Source: Amphibalanus amphitrite (taxonomy: Eukaryota > Arthropoda > Thecostraca > Balanomorpha > Balanidae). Taken from it: a stretch of 64,000 bases of DNA. The DNA is taken from the NCBI RefSeq assembly GCF_019059575.1, contig NW_024881537.1, positions 1,362,501 through 1,426,500 on the forward strand, given 5' to 3'. The notes below the pieces were generated by a model. It saw nothing but the letters and a program-made list of their open reading frames with translations. It was not told the origin of the DNA and made no database searches. Positions 52,866-62,020 of this stretch are shown here, in pieces (position 1 is the stretch's first letter; the number at the start of each line of letters is the position of its first letter). A program made the translations under genes and the position numbers.

Positions 52866-54935
52866 ACCGCATAGACCCGGGAACAGGGGGGGGGGCAGCG
52901 GGGGCGCTTGTCCCCCCCCCCCCAACTTGGGAGCCGAGGGGGCGGCGCCCCCTCAACATTGAGGCAGCGAGAAAAGGTCTTTCCTCCCTTTTCCGGACTT
53001 TTTTCCTTCTTGTTTCCTTTATACATCTAAACATCAACACGCGGCATTTTCCTTGCCATCTGAATGTGTGGTGCCGCGCAGCCCACCGGCACATTATTTA
53101 GTTGCGGCGTCTCCGCCCAAGTGCGCTATTGTTTTGTCGCGTGTGCGCAAATACTGTTTCCTTTTCAAGTACCTTCTGATCTCGTTTTTAGTATTATATT
53201 TAAATCGTATTATCTTCGCTATTGTCTTAAGATTATATAATGTTACTTGCGTTCTAAAATAAGTTTATTGTGCTTTAATTGGCGTAATTATTTCGTTGTT
53301 TTCTGTAAGCCCGTTTCTATCTTTTATCTAAAATAGTTTGTGTTTCTGGCACTGTCGCTTTCGCTCCGTTGTTATTCCGGCTCTCGTTACACAGTTGTTT
53401 CACATCTCGATATATCTACGCTAAATATAGCTTTTCTACAGTGCACAGTGGCGTCTGACAGGCTGAGTATTCGCGCGAGCTTTCCTCACGTTTTTCCTTA
53501 ATTTTTACCGCTGATCTCTCGTTATCTCGCTTACCTAAACATTGTCTTTCGTCCCACGTGTCATTTTGGCAGAACAATCATTTTCCTTCCAATCACAGAG
53601 CACGTAGCCTTTACCTGACCACTTCAAATGGTTTCTGCTGATAAAGTATCGATTTGACAACATCTGCTATTGTCATCCCGCTTTGATTTGGGCCTGACCT
53701 TGGCCATAAGCTTGGCAGGCCAGTTTTATACTGGACCATTTTCAGTCAACTTTGAGAAATGCATAACGTACAACGGTGGTAAAATCGTTGCTATAGGTTA
53801 GGTATAACGCAGTTTACCCGCTCCGGGTGTGAGGGAGGGGTGTGGGGCAATGAGTGCACTGACGTGGCGCCCTCGGTATGGGATGGGATGCACGGGATAC
53901 ATTAGAGGGCCGGTATGGGATTAAAGCTCAGCGACACTAAGGGCTTATGTGGTGCCTTCGGTTATCGGCAGCACCCTCAGAATCACCGGCATAGGGCGCT
54001 CAGAGCCGCCGGTAAGGGGCCTTTAGAGGTACCGGTGTGGGGCCGTCATGCAGGTGCCGGTGTGGGCGCTCAGAGGTGCTAGTGTGATTCTCTCAGAGGC
54101 GCCGATGAGGGTCCTTACAGGCGTTGCTGTGGGCCCTCATAGACGCTGGTGTGGAGCCGTTACAGACGGGTGTGGGGGCTTTAGAGCTGCTGACGCGAAC
54201 TCTCTACAAGCCGGCAGGCGGTCTCAGTGACCGGCAAGGGGTCCTTAGGCCGCCAGAAGAAGTCCTGTGGGGTCCTTAGAGACCGGCATGGTACTGTCAG
54301 ACGCCGGTGGGGCCCTCAGACTCACCGATGTGGGACCCTCAAAAGTCACCAGTGGGTGGCCTTCAGATGCACAGGTGTTGGTTGGGTCCTCAGAGCCGCC
54401 GATACAGGGCTTAATTTTAATAGGCACTGGTGTAGGCACTCAGAGTTGGAGGTGTGAAACCCTCAGACACCGGTGTGGGCCCTCATAGGCGCCAATGAGG
54501 GCCCCATAGTTGCCGTTATGGGGCCCTCAGAAAAATAAGTGTGGGACCATCACACCTGCGGGAAATGCCCCTAGAACTGGCCCCTCATAGGCCGGTAAGG
54601 ACTCTCAGAGGCCAGTAACGGGCCTTTGGAGACCACCGAGGTGCCCTGAAAAGGCGCAAGAGGCGCTCAGAAGCCGGCGTGGGCCCTTATGGAGATCTTA
54701 GTGTGGCTATTTAGGGCCCATGAGGTGCTCTAACGAGCCCCATGGGGCGTCAGCGGTTTGACCTTCAGCGGTCAAATGGCGCCGCAGGGCCCCTCGGACC
54801 CGAAGGTCCCTTTGAACCCGATGGGGGGGGGGGGGGGGTACGTGTCCCCTTAGACCCCTAGCTACGCCACTGTTTCATATGCATCATGTCAGGTATTTTA
54901 GGCTCGCCCCCCAACTTGAAAATCGTTCCCGGGCC
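52866..54935. mobile_element. Secondary insertion in the left arm, hAT-like minisatellite element
   Basis: The host arm is interrupted after GTCTGAG and resumes with GTCTGAG at about 54937, a 7-8 bp duplication. The ends contain GACCCGGGAAC and GTTCCCGGGCC in inverted orientation. It opens with a G/C-rich palindrome near 52885-52925 and contains the minisatellite (53880-54780) and a CTACGCCACTG end at about 54871. Frames on the minus strand at 52708-53094 straddle the junction and are not genes. Confidence 0.65.
53880..54780. repeat. Degenerate minisatellite, third locus
   Basis: Same unit as at 5740-6351 and 42780-43960, with CCGGTGTGGG and CCCTCAGAGGCG variants spaced about 30 bp apart. 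Confidence 0.75.
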
Positions 54936-55147
54936 CCTGTCTGAGGGGTTGAATCAGTGAGCCAGATTGCCAGCGACTCACCGCTGAACTACCGGGCATA
55001 ACAAAACGGACGATGCGACATGACTCAGAGATCATCACAGACGCAACGACAAATGTAACCGAAGGCCATCTGAGCTCGTGCGGAACCCTCGTTCAGATAC
55101 GTGATATCGCTATCTGCCACCTCGCAGTTCCCTTGTCAAGCCGAACT

Positions 55148-55294
55148 CATAGGCGGCGGAACGGGGAGGGCACCGCGGCACCGTTCCCCCTTTGATTTTG
55201 GCATTTTAACATTAGCCCTATGGGCGTTGCATGGAAAGAATGGGACCAAAAGTCGGCAGTGCCCCCCTTAATTGAAGGTATTCCGCCGCTACTG
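55148..55294. mobile_element. hAT-type MITE, 8-bp duplication GCCGAACT (147 bp)
   Basis: GCCGAACT stands at 55140-55147 and 55295-55302. The ends CATAGGCGGCGGAAC and GTATTCCGCCGCTACTG are imperfect inverted repeats. Its interior is the reverse complement of the MITE at 23267-23432, including GGGCTAATGTTAAAATG-like and CCCATTCTTTCCATGCAACG-like segments. It lies in the centre of the long-inverted-repeat element. Confidence 0.88.
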
Positions 55295-57220
55295 GCCGAA
55301 CTGATGACACGCAATGGCCGGCAGTCAGTCACAGCTCAGCTTCCTGCGGAACAGGAAGACACATTCAGTGAGAGTCGGTGGTCATTGACTGTGTCAATAT
55401 TATTGACACGGTGACTAAAGAACGGTTATATTGCGCCAATAATGTTGCCAGTAGCAGCACCACCAATCTTTTGAACTAAAATCACTTGACATCGGTGAAA
55501 AGAAACCCTCTAGCTTTTTCTTCAAGCAATACGCGAAATAGAGGGGATTAGAAAAACCAAAAAACCCAAATATTAGCACTAGATAACATCGATCTTAAAT
55601 TTTGGCCAACATCCTTAAAGCATACATCAGAGGAGCTGTTGGCGGCTTACCGTCGCGTCTGTGGTGATCTCTGAGTCATGTCCCATCGTCCGTTTTGTTA
55701 CGCCCGGTAGTTCAGTGATGAGTCGCTGGCAATCTGGCTCACTGATTCAACCCCTCAGACGCCGGCGGGCTGTGTGGCGAATCACCTTTTACAAATGTGG
55801 GGTATTGATAGCGTCATTCAGCATATGTCGGTAGGCGCTAATACAGAGATTTTTGGTGATAACCTGTTTGTTTTCAGGGCGCTGGAATCAGATGATATAG
55901 CTCCCATATAGGAGATAGTGAGGTTGTTGATGGTAGGTATCTGAAGAATGTTGTTACCCAACTCAGAATAATTGTAATGTGCCATCGATTGTACCTTTTA
56001 CCGCAACCCTGTCGATACCGATAGGTATTAGAAGGCTTGCCTGAGTTACTTATAGTCTTACATTTAGAGAAAAATATCTATCACTAATCAAAATCGTTAG
56101 GTATGCTGGTTCTGTTGCTCACCCCTTATCTACAGCATCGGCGCGGCACACGTCTTGGTGATTCCTGCTCTGTTCCTCCTGTTTCGTTTTTTAGCCGTCA
56201 ACCTTGAAATTTACCACTTTCCTAACAACTCAACAGGAAAAAATGGAACGCGATATTTGGGAAAAATGTATGTTTCCGAATTGTTTTATTTCTTCTTAAG
56301 CAGTATGAACAAAAATAGAAGTCATTTCTCATTTGAAACTACCCCAATTATCACGATATGATAGTGCCCGTTATTGGCAATGTAGGTGGCAGCACCGTCG
56401 ACTGCGACTTTTTCGCTGTAACTTTGACCTGCCCGAGCCCCGTCAAATCGCATTTTTACGCAAAACCAACTGCAGGGCTAGTGTTTTGGCATGCTCGCGC
56501 CAATTTATATCCTTGTCTAACGCAAATCTGTGAGAAAAACCCCTCTGTCGACACACCCTACTCACCAATATCTGTGTGTCGTCGGCGTACTGATAGTCGG
56601 TGGCATCTCCAGCAAAGAATGAAAGGTCATTCGAGAATATTGTGAAAAGCAGGGGGCCCAGCGCCGATCCCTGGAAAACGCCCACGGTGTTTGGGAGCGA
56701 TCGGGGGTCATCTTACGGCCGGTTTTATCTTTCAGGGACACGCTCTGCGTGTGACCATGGAGATAAGCGGAAAACCAGGAGGTCTCAATGCCGTGCATTT
56801 CAAGTTTTTTTGTTTTTACTAGGAGTTCATGATTGATGACGTCGAAACATTTGCTGAGATCTATGAGGCACAGCATTGAGATCTCACCCCTATCGGTGGC
56901 GGCAAGGATGCTATCTGTGACTGACAGCAGTGCAGTCTCAGTGGAGTGCCGAGGGCGGAATCCGTGCTGGGTAGACGAAAGAAGGTGGTTTGGGAGAGGT
57001 TGTGATAGGGCTGCCGATGGATGCACACGCTCGATGATTTTCATGATAACGGGAACTAGGGAGATCGGTCTGAAATTGCTGGGGTCAGATGGGTTGCCAG
57101 ACTTGAAGATGGGTTGGACGATAGTGTTTCCAGGAGTTAGGTTGGTATGTCGGAACGGGTGATGGAGGTGTTTATGATGTGCAAAATAATGTCGCCAATG
57201 GTTTGGAAGCAAGTTTTTAA

Positions 57221-58181
57221 CACGCGCACCGACGGGGGGCGGATATCCGCCACCCCTGAGGTTTTTCGCAAATAGCGGAAAAACCGCGGCGCGTAGCGCC
57301 GCGAAATTTGGGACGACTATTCTCTCATCAATTTTACACATGGTGTGCAAGTTTGAACCTCCTTACTTTTAAGGTCAGGTCATCCGGTCACTTTGAATGG
57401 CCCAACCTCATCTCACTTTTTTGCAACTTTGTCACCGTGCCAGAGCTACAGAAGATGTTGGAGGCCTTTGAAAGCCGCAGGATGCTATTAAGTGATTAGT
57501 AGCTACAATTCGTTTATCTCGGAATTTTGATATCGATGACCTAAGGTCAGGTCAATTTCTCGACCTCCCCATTATAAGTCAATAGGGGAAAATCAACTCC
57601 CTGTTTTACCACTAAAATGTGTCGGAATGGCCCCATACACCATACATGACTTCATATACGATCAACCTTCACTACCTTGAGGTCTGTTTTGCTGTTGGGC
57701 AGCTGTAAGGTCATGTGACGTCACCAAAGTTCTCCAAAGGTTTTTTTTTTGCCAATAACTCCGTACAGGAACAAGATACAGCCGCGCGGATGGTCTCATT
57801 GTGTTCAGCTCGTCAAGACGCAGCGATTGATATACATGATGACCTCGAGGTCACGTGACCTTAGGTAAACCTTTGACCTTGACCTTTCGAGGTCAACATA
57901 TATATAATTCGATGCGGATTGACGAGAGGATCACGATGCTGCCCTTAGTTTTTTCATATCTTGAATAATTTGAAAGTTATTCGAGAAAAACTCTCTCCAT
58001 ATCTAGCGCTGCCATTTTGACTTTTTCGACCCCTGTGACGTCATCTTTGACCTGACCTGAAAATGACCTTGGTAAAAATTGTAGACCTTGTCCGTGCGTA
58101 TCCGATGCCGTTTACTGCTTGTCGCTATCTTGCTTCGTTCTCGAGATCTCAGGGGGGGGCGGTCATCCGCCCCCCCCCCAC
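57221..58181 (-). mobile_element. TTAA-type element, CACGCGCACCGACGG family, right end lost
   Basis: The left end follows TTAA 57217-57220, which lies in the LINE frame at Leu-Lys. The single head, GCGGATATCCGCC palindrome and box A are at the left. The body has the central palindrome near 57815-57930 and box B near 58085-58150. It stops at CCCCACGG without the terminal head and TTAA. About 35 bp of other sequence separate it from the next copy. Confidence 0.82.
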
Positions 58182-58219
58182 GGTTCAGGAACACGGTTCT
58201 GGCATTTATTTTTCATTAA

Positions 58220-59220
58220 CCCGCGCACCGACGGGGGGGCGGATATCCGCCCCCCCCTGAGTTTTTTCGCGGATAGCGGGAAAACCGTGGCGCGTAGCGC
58301 CGCGAAATTTGGTATGACTATTCTCTCATCAATTTTACACATGGTGTGCAAGTTTGAACCTCCTAACTTTTAAGGTCAGGTCACCAGGTCACTTTGAATG
58401 ACCCAACCTCAAGTCACTTTTTTGCAACTTTGTCACCGTGCCAGAGCTACAGTAGATGTCGGAGGCCTTTGAAAGTCGCAGGATGTTATTAGGTCATTAG
58501 TAGCTACAATTTGTTTATCTCGGAATTTTGATGTCGGTGACCTAAGGTCAGGTCAATTTCGCGACCTCCCCATTATAAGTCAATGGGGGAAAAATCAACT
58601 CCCTGTTTTTACCACTAAAACGGGTCGGAATGGCCCCATATACCATACATGACTTCACATACGATCAACCTTCACTACCTTGAGGTCTGTTTTGCTGTTG
58701 GGCAGCTGTAAGGTCATGTGACGTCATCAAAGGTCACCAAAGGCTTTTTGCCAATAACTCCTTACAGGAACAAGATACAGCCGCGCGGATGATCTCATTG
58801 TGTTCAGCTCGTCAAGACGCATCGAATGATATACATGATGACCTCGAGGTCACGTGACCTGAGGTCAACCTTTGACCTTGATCTTTCGAGGTCAACATAT
58901 ATATCATTCGATGCGGATCGACGAGAGGATCACGATGATGCCCTTAGTTTGTTCCTATCTTGACTACTCCGAAAGTTATTCGAGAAAAACCCTCTCCATA
59001 TCTAGCGCCGCCATTTTGACTTTTTCGACCCCTGTGACGTCATCTTTGACCTGACCTGAAAATGACCTTTGTAAAAATTGTAGACCTTGTCCGTGCGTAT
59101 CCGATGCCGTTTACCGCTTGTCGCTATCTTGCTTCGTTCTCGAGATCTCAGGGGGGGGGGCGGTCATCCGCCCCCCCCCCGTCGGTACTAAGTTGGCGCA
59201 GACCCCCGTCGGTGCGCGGG
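58220..59220 (-). mobile_element. TTAA-flanked hairpin element, CCCGCGCACCGACGG family (1,001 bp), inverse orientation
   Basis: TTAA at 58216-58219 and 59221-59224. The ends CCCGCGCACCGACGGGGG are perfect inverted repeats. The single head and box A are at the left, the double head and box B at the right. It is the mirror image of 59601-60601 and has the same length. Confidence 0.92.
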
Positions 59221-59224
59221 TTAA

Positions 59225-59596
59225 ACATCTTAGGCTTCCCATATTCCAAACACAAACTTTCAAATATGTGACGTCACAGCCCAAAATTACCTCCTTCCCC
59301 AGGGCACATTACTGTCATAAAGCTGATTCTTTTTACTCTGTAGGCACCACAACAAAGTTCAGACCAAGTTTTAAGCGATTTTGCAACGAACAAACCCATT
59401 TAAATCAGAATGACTAAACGAGGTGACGTCACACTAACGGTCGCTCCATGTTGAAGGTAGGGCCTTGCGCAAGGCCCATTTTCAAATGAAGGGAACGAAT
59501 TTCTTCAACACCAAGAGGCCGCGGGGGTTGCAACCTAGATAGATAGTGGTTTCTGAACCTCGCCGCAAACTTGGCTATCTCAACTCAAACCCCATG
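59225..59596. other. Spacer between two inverted elements, no gene
   Basis: Contains two GTGACGTCAC palindromes and the inverted GGGCCTTGCGCAAGGCCC motif at about 59461-59478. It does not read as LINE sequence on either strand. Confidence 0.4.
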
Positions 59597-59600
59597 TTAA

Positions 59601-60601
59601 CCCGCGCACCGACGGGGGTCTGCGCCAACTTAGTACCGACGGGGGGGGGGGGCGGATGACCGCCCCCCCTGAGATCTCGAGAACGAAGCAAGATAGCGAC
59701 AAGCGGTAAACGGCATCGGATACGCACGGACAAGGTCTACAATTTTTACAAAGGTCATTTTCAGTTCAGGTCAAAGATGACGTCACAGGGGTCGAAAAAG
59801 TCAAAATGGCGGCGCTAGATATGGAGAGGGTTTTCTCGAATAACTTTCGAAGTAGTCAAGATAGGAACAAACTAAGGGCATCATCGTGATCCTCTCGTCA
59901 ATCCGCATCGAATGATATATATGTTGACCTCGAAAGGTCAAGGTCAAAGGTTGACCTCAGGTCACGTGACCTCGAGGTCATCATGTATATCATTCGATGC
60001 GTCTTGACGAGCTGAACACAATGAGACCATCCGCGCGGCTGTATCTTGTTCCTGTACGGAGTTATTGGCAAAAAACCTTTGGTGACCTTTGATGACGTCA
60101 CATGACCTTACAGCTGCCCAACAGCAAAACAGACCTCAAGGTAGTGAAGGTTGATCGTATGTGAAGTCATGTATGGTATATGGGGCCATTCCGACCCGTT
60201 TTAGTGGTAAAAACAGGGAGTTGATTTTTCCCCCATTGACTTATAATGGGGAGGTCGCGAAATTGACCTGACCTTAGGTCACCGACATCAAAATTCCGAG
60301 ATATGCAAATTGTAGCTACTAATGACCTAATAACATCCTGCGACTTTCAAAGGCCTCCGACATCTACTGTAGCTCTGGCACGGTGACAAAGTTGCAAAAA
60401 AGTGACTTGAGGTTGGGTCATTCAAAGTGATCTGGTGACCTGACCTTAAAAGTTAGGAGGTTCAAACTTGCACACCATGTGTAAAATTGATGAGAGAATA
60501 GTCATACCAAATTTCGCGGTGCTACGCGCCGCAGTTTTCCCGCTATCCGCGAAAAACCTCAGGGGGGGCGGATATCCGCCCCCCCCCCGTCGGTGCGCGG
60601 G
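59601..60601 (+). mobile_element. TTAA-flanked hairpin element, CCCGCGCACCGACGG family (1,001 bp)
   Basis: TTAA at 59597-59600 and 60602-60605. The left end has two heads separated by about 15 bases, then a GCGGATGACCGC palindrome and box B (GAGATCTCGAGAACGAAGC). The right end has box A, a GCGGATATCCGC palindrome and a single head. The central palindrome lies near 59892-60008, with the motif order TGACC, AGGTCAAGGTCAAAGG, GTCACGTGAC. Confidence 0.93.
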
Positions 60602-60625
60602 TTAAAGGTGGGATAGTCCCTTTAA

Positions 60626-61608
60626 GCGTCTTATACTCGGGAGACTCGCGGCCTAGCCGGCGTAACGCGGAGCGACACCGGGACATAATCTGGCGGGTAG
60701 CGGCAGATACAGGGGGCGCGGTAGGGTTTCTTATCAACACATTTTTGAGGGGGCGTGGTCGTCGAAGACAGGTAGGAAGTTATCTAAAAAGGCCTGCCAC
60801 TTGTCGCCAACCGACGTCGAGTTATACACTTCCTGCCAATCGACAGTCAACAGCTCTATGTTGATAGAGTGAGCGTCCAATCGTTTAAAAGATCTAGATT
60901 GGATGATAGATGGTTTTAGGCGCTGCTTAGGCACGTCAACGGTCACATAGACGAATTTGTGTGGACTGAAATGGCAATGGGCTACGCTACAAGAACGCAC
61001 AAATTTTCGATTTTTTACAATACACACGTCCAAGAGAGAACCGGATGCGAAAGTTGATGTTGTTACGAGTTGATCCAGGGAGTAGTCAGAAAGGAACTCG
61101 CTAACGTGTTGACGAGCGGGAGAGCTAGCGCTCTTTAACAAGTCACAATTCAGATCGCCGCATATGACAAACGGGACATTTGGGAGGTCGATTAGGACGC
61201 GCTGAATTTGGGTTTCGAGGTCTGTAAAATCTGCACGCAGTGCGGTCGCGGAATAACGCGGCGGTCGGTACACCGAGCATACAATCAGATTGCGTTTTTT
61301 TTTTTTTTGTAATTTTAGCAACGCCCACTGCGATTCTAGTTGACTGTCAGGGCACTGCGAGCCTGGTGGCTTCAGCGCTACAGGCGTACTGTTAGCTTTG
61401 GTGATGATGGCGACACCGCCGTAGCCCCGGCCGTCGGGTCGGTCTACCCGGCTGATGGAGTAGCCGGAGATGACCAGAAGGCGATTTGGTGTGCTCGGTC
61501 GAAGCCAAGTTTCGGACAGGAGCATAACGTCGAGATCTTGGCGGCTGAGTTTGTCCGACAGCTCCAGCAGTTTGGGCTTGAGGCTCTGGACATTGGGCTC
61601 CGATTAGC
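60626..61608 (-). pseudogene. LINE apurinic endonuclease domain, frameshifted
   Basis: The minus-strand frame begins NVQSLKPKLLELSDKLS near 61605 and contains LLSETWL with the catalytic Glu. It continues with RGYGGVAI, VCSVYRPP, FVICGDLNCDLL (metal-binding Asp/Asn) and GSLLDVCIV. The usual SDH motif near the end reads SPH, so one catalytic residue seems lost. At about 60737 a frame change in an A run leads into NPTAPPVSAATRQIMSRCRS ... ESPEYKTLK, the normal linker after the endonuclease. The linker stops near 60626. The reverse transcriptase belonging to this element is probably the one ending at 57216. The ATG at 61525 lies inside the domain and is not the real start. Confidence 0.85.
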
Positions 61609-62020
61609 AGTCCGGTTCGGTGCTAAATTCATTTTGTTCCCCGCTTTTTCGTCAGGAGCGTTCTACCTGGTTTACATAACCTTGGAGTTGACCGATCGTC
61701 GCTGATGATTTTGGTCGGTATGCTGATAGTAGATGAAACTCCCTGAAGTGAATGCATGTAGATGTAGTGTGGCGTTGTTAAGTCGCTTGGTCACCGGTGT
61801 GGCGGTTGGTTGGGGTCGCTGAATGGGTCAGAAACTTTTGCCATCCCCAAACGGACCGGCTGGATCCGCCTCTGCGCGCGTCTGTCGCTGCCGGCGGCCG
61901 TCGGCTCTGGTGGCATATCAGCAGCGGTGCCGGCCGCACCCGGCCAGTCCGTTTGTGACAGCCAGTGGTATTGTGCGTGTTTTGCGAGTGACTTACTATT
62001 TCAACTAAATACTCGTAGAC
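61609..62020. other. Upstream region of the Mab-21-like gene
   Basis: GC-rich from 61840 on. An in-frame TAA at 62006-62008 precedes the chosen ATG by four codons. No clear TATA box or other promoter element could be read. Part of it may be 5' untranslated sequence. Confidence 0.4.

Larger units (their letters stand above)
52070..56560. mobile_element. Long-inverted-repeat element, 3-bp duplication CTC (4,491 bp)
   Basis: The ends TAGGGTGTGTCGA and TCGACACACCCTA are flanked by CTC at 52067-52069 and 56561-56563. The LINE codons read through if one CTC is dropped. The right arm (about 55660-56560) pairs with 52070-52864 and then with 54936-55048. A secondary insertion of about 2.07 kb therefore splits a left arm of roughly 900 bp. 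The central spacer is about 600 bp. No transposase frame is evident. The superfamily is not clear: a 3-bp duplication with long arms fits several groups. Confidence 0.9.
50575..57216 (-). pseudogene. LINE reverse transcriptase split by two DNA elements
   Basis: Minus-strand pieces join into one reverse transcriptase. 57216-56564 carries GDIILHIINTSITRSDIP, the PIFKSG and SDPSNFRPISLVPVI blocks, HGFRPRHSTETALL, LIDLSKCFDVI and YADDTQILV. 52069-52008 carries GPRDDIRGLISRMEAS. 51077-50672 carries WFCPHALRVNASKTQL ... LTWEAHVAELSRRCK ... MNFAARVIFGRRK. The gap between the first two is the element 52070-56560, and the gap between the last two is 51082-52003. There are further frame changes near 57140, 56690 and 50670. 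The tail ends in a (CAT)n run at 50575-50600. The upstream endonuclease is at 60626-61608. Confidence 0.88.

Noticed and set aside
52708..53094. 128-codon minus-strand frame
   Set aside because: It spans the junction of the long-arm element and a secondary insertion, and its mirror copy at about 55740-55920 lacks the same protein.
56155..56361. Identical 68-residue frames at 52258-52464 and 56155-56361 as a duplicated gene
   Set aside because: They lie in the two arms of one long inverted repeat, so identity reflects the arms; no motif supports coding.
56562..57350. The N-terminal part of the minus-strand 262-codon frame as a gene start
   Set aside because: The first residues come from the box A end of a TTAA element; only the part beginning near 57216 is LINE sequence.
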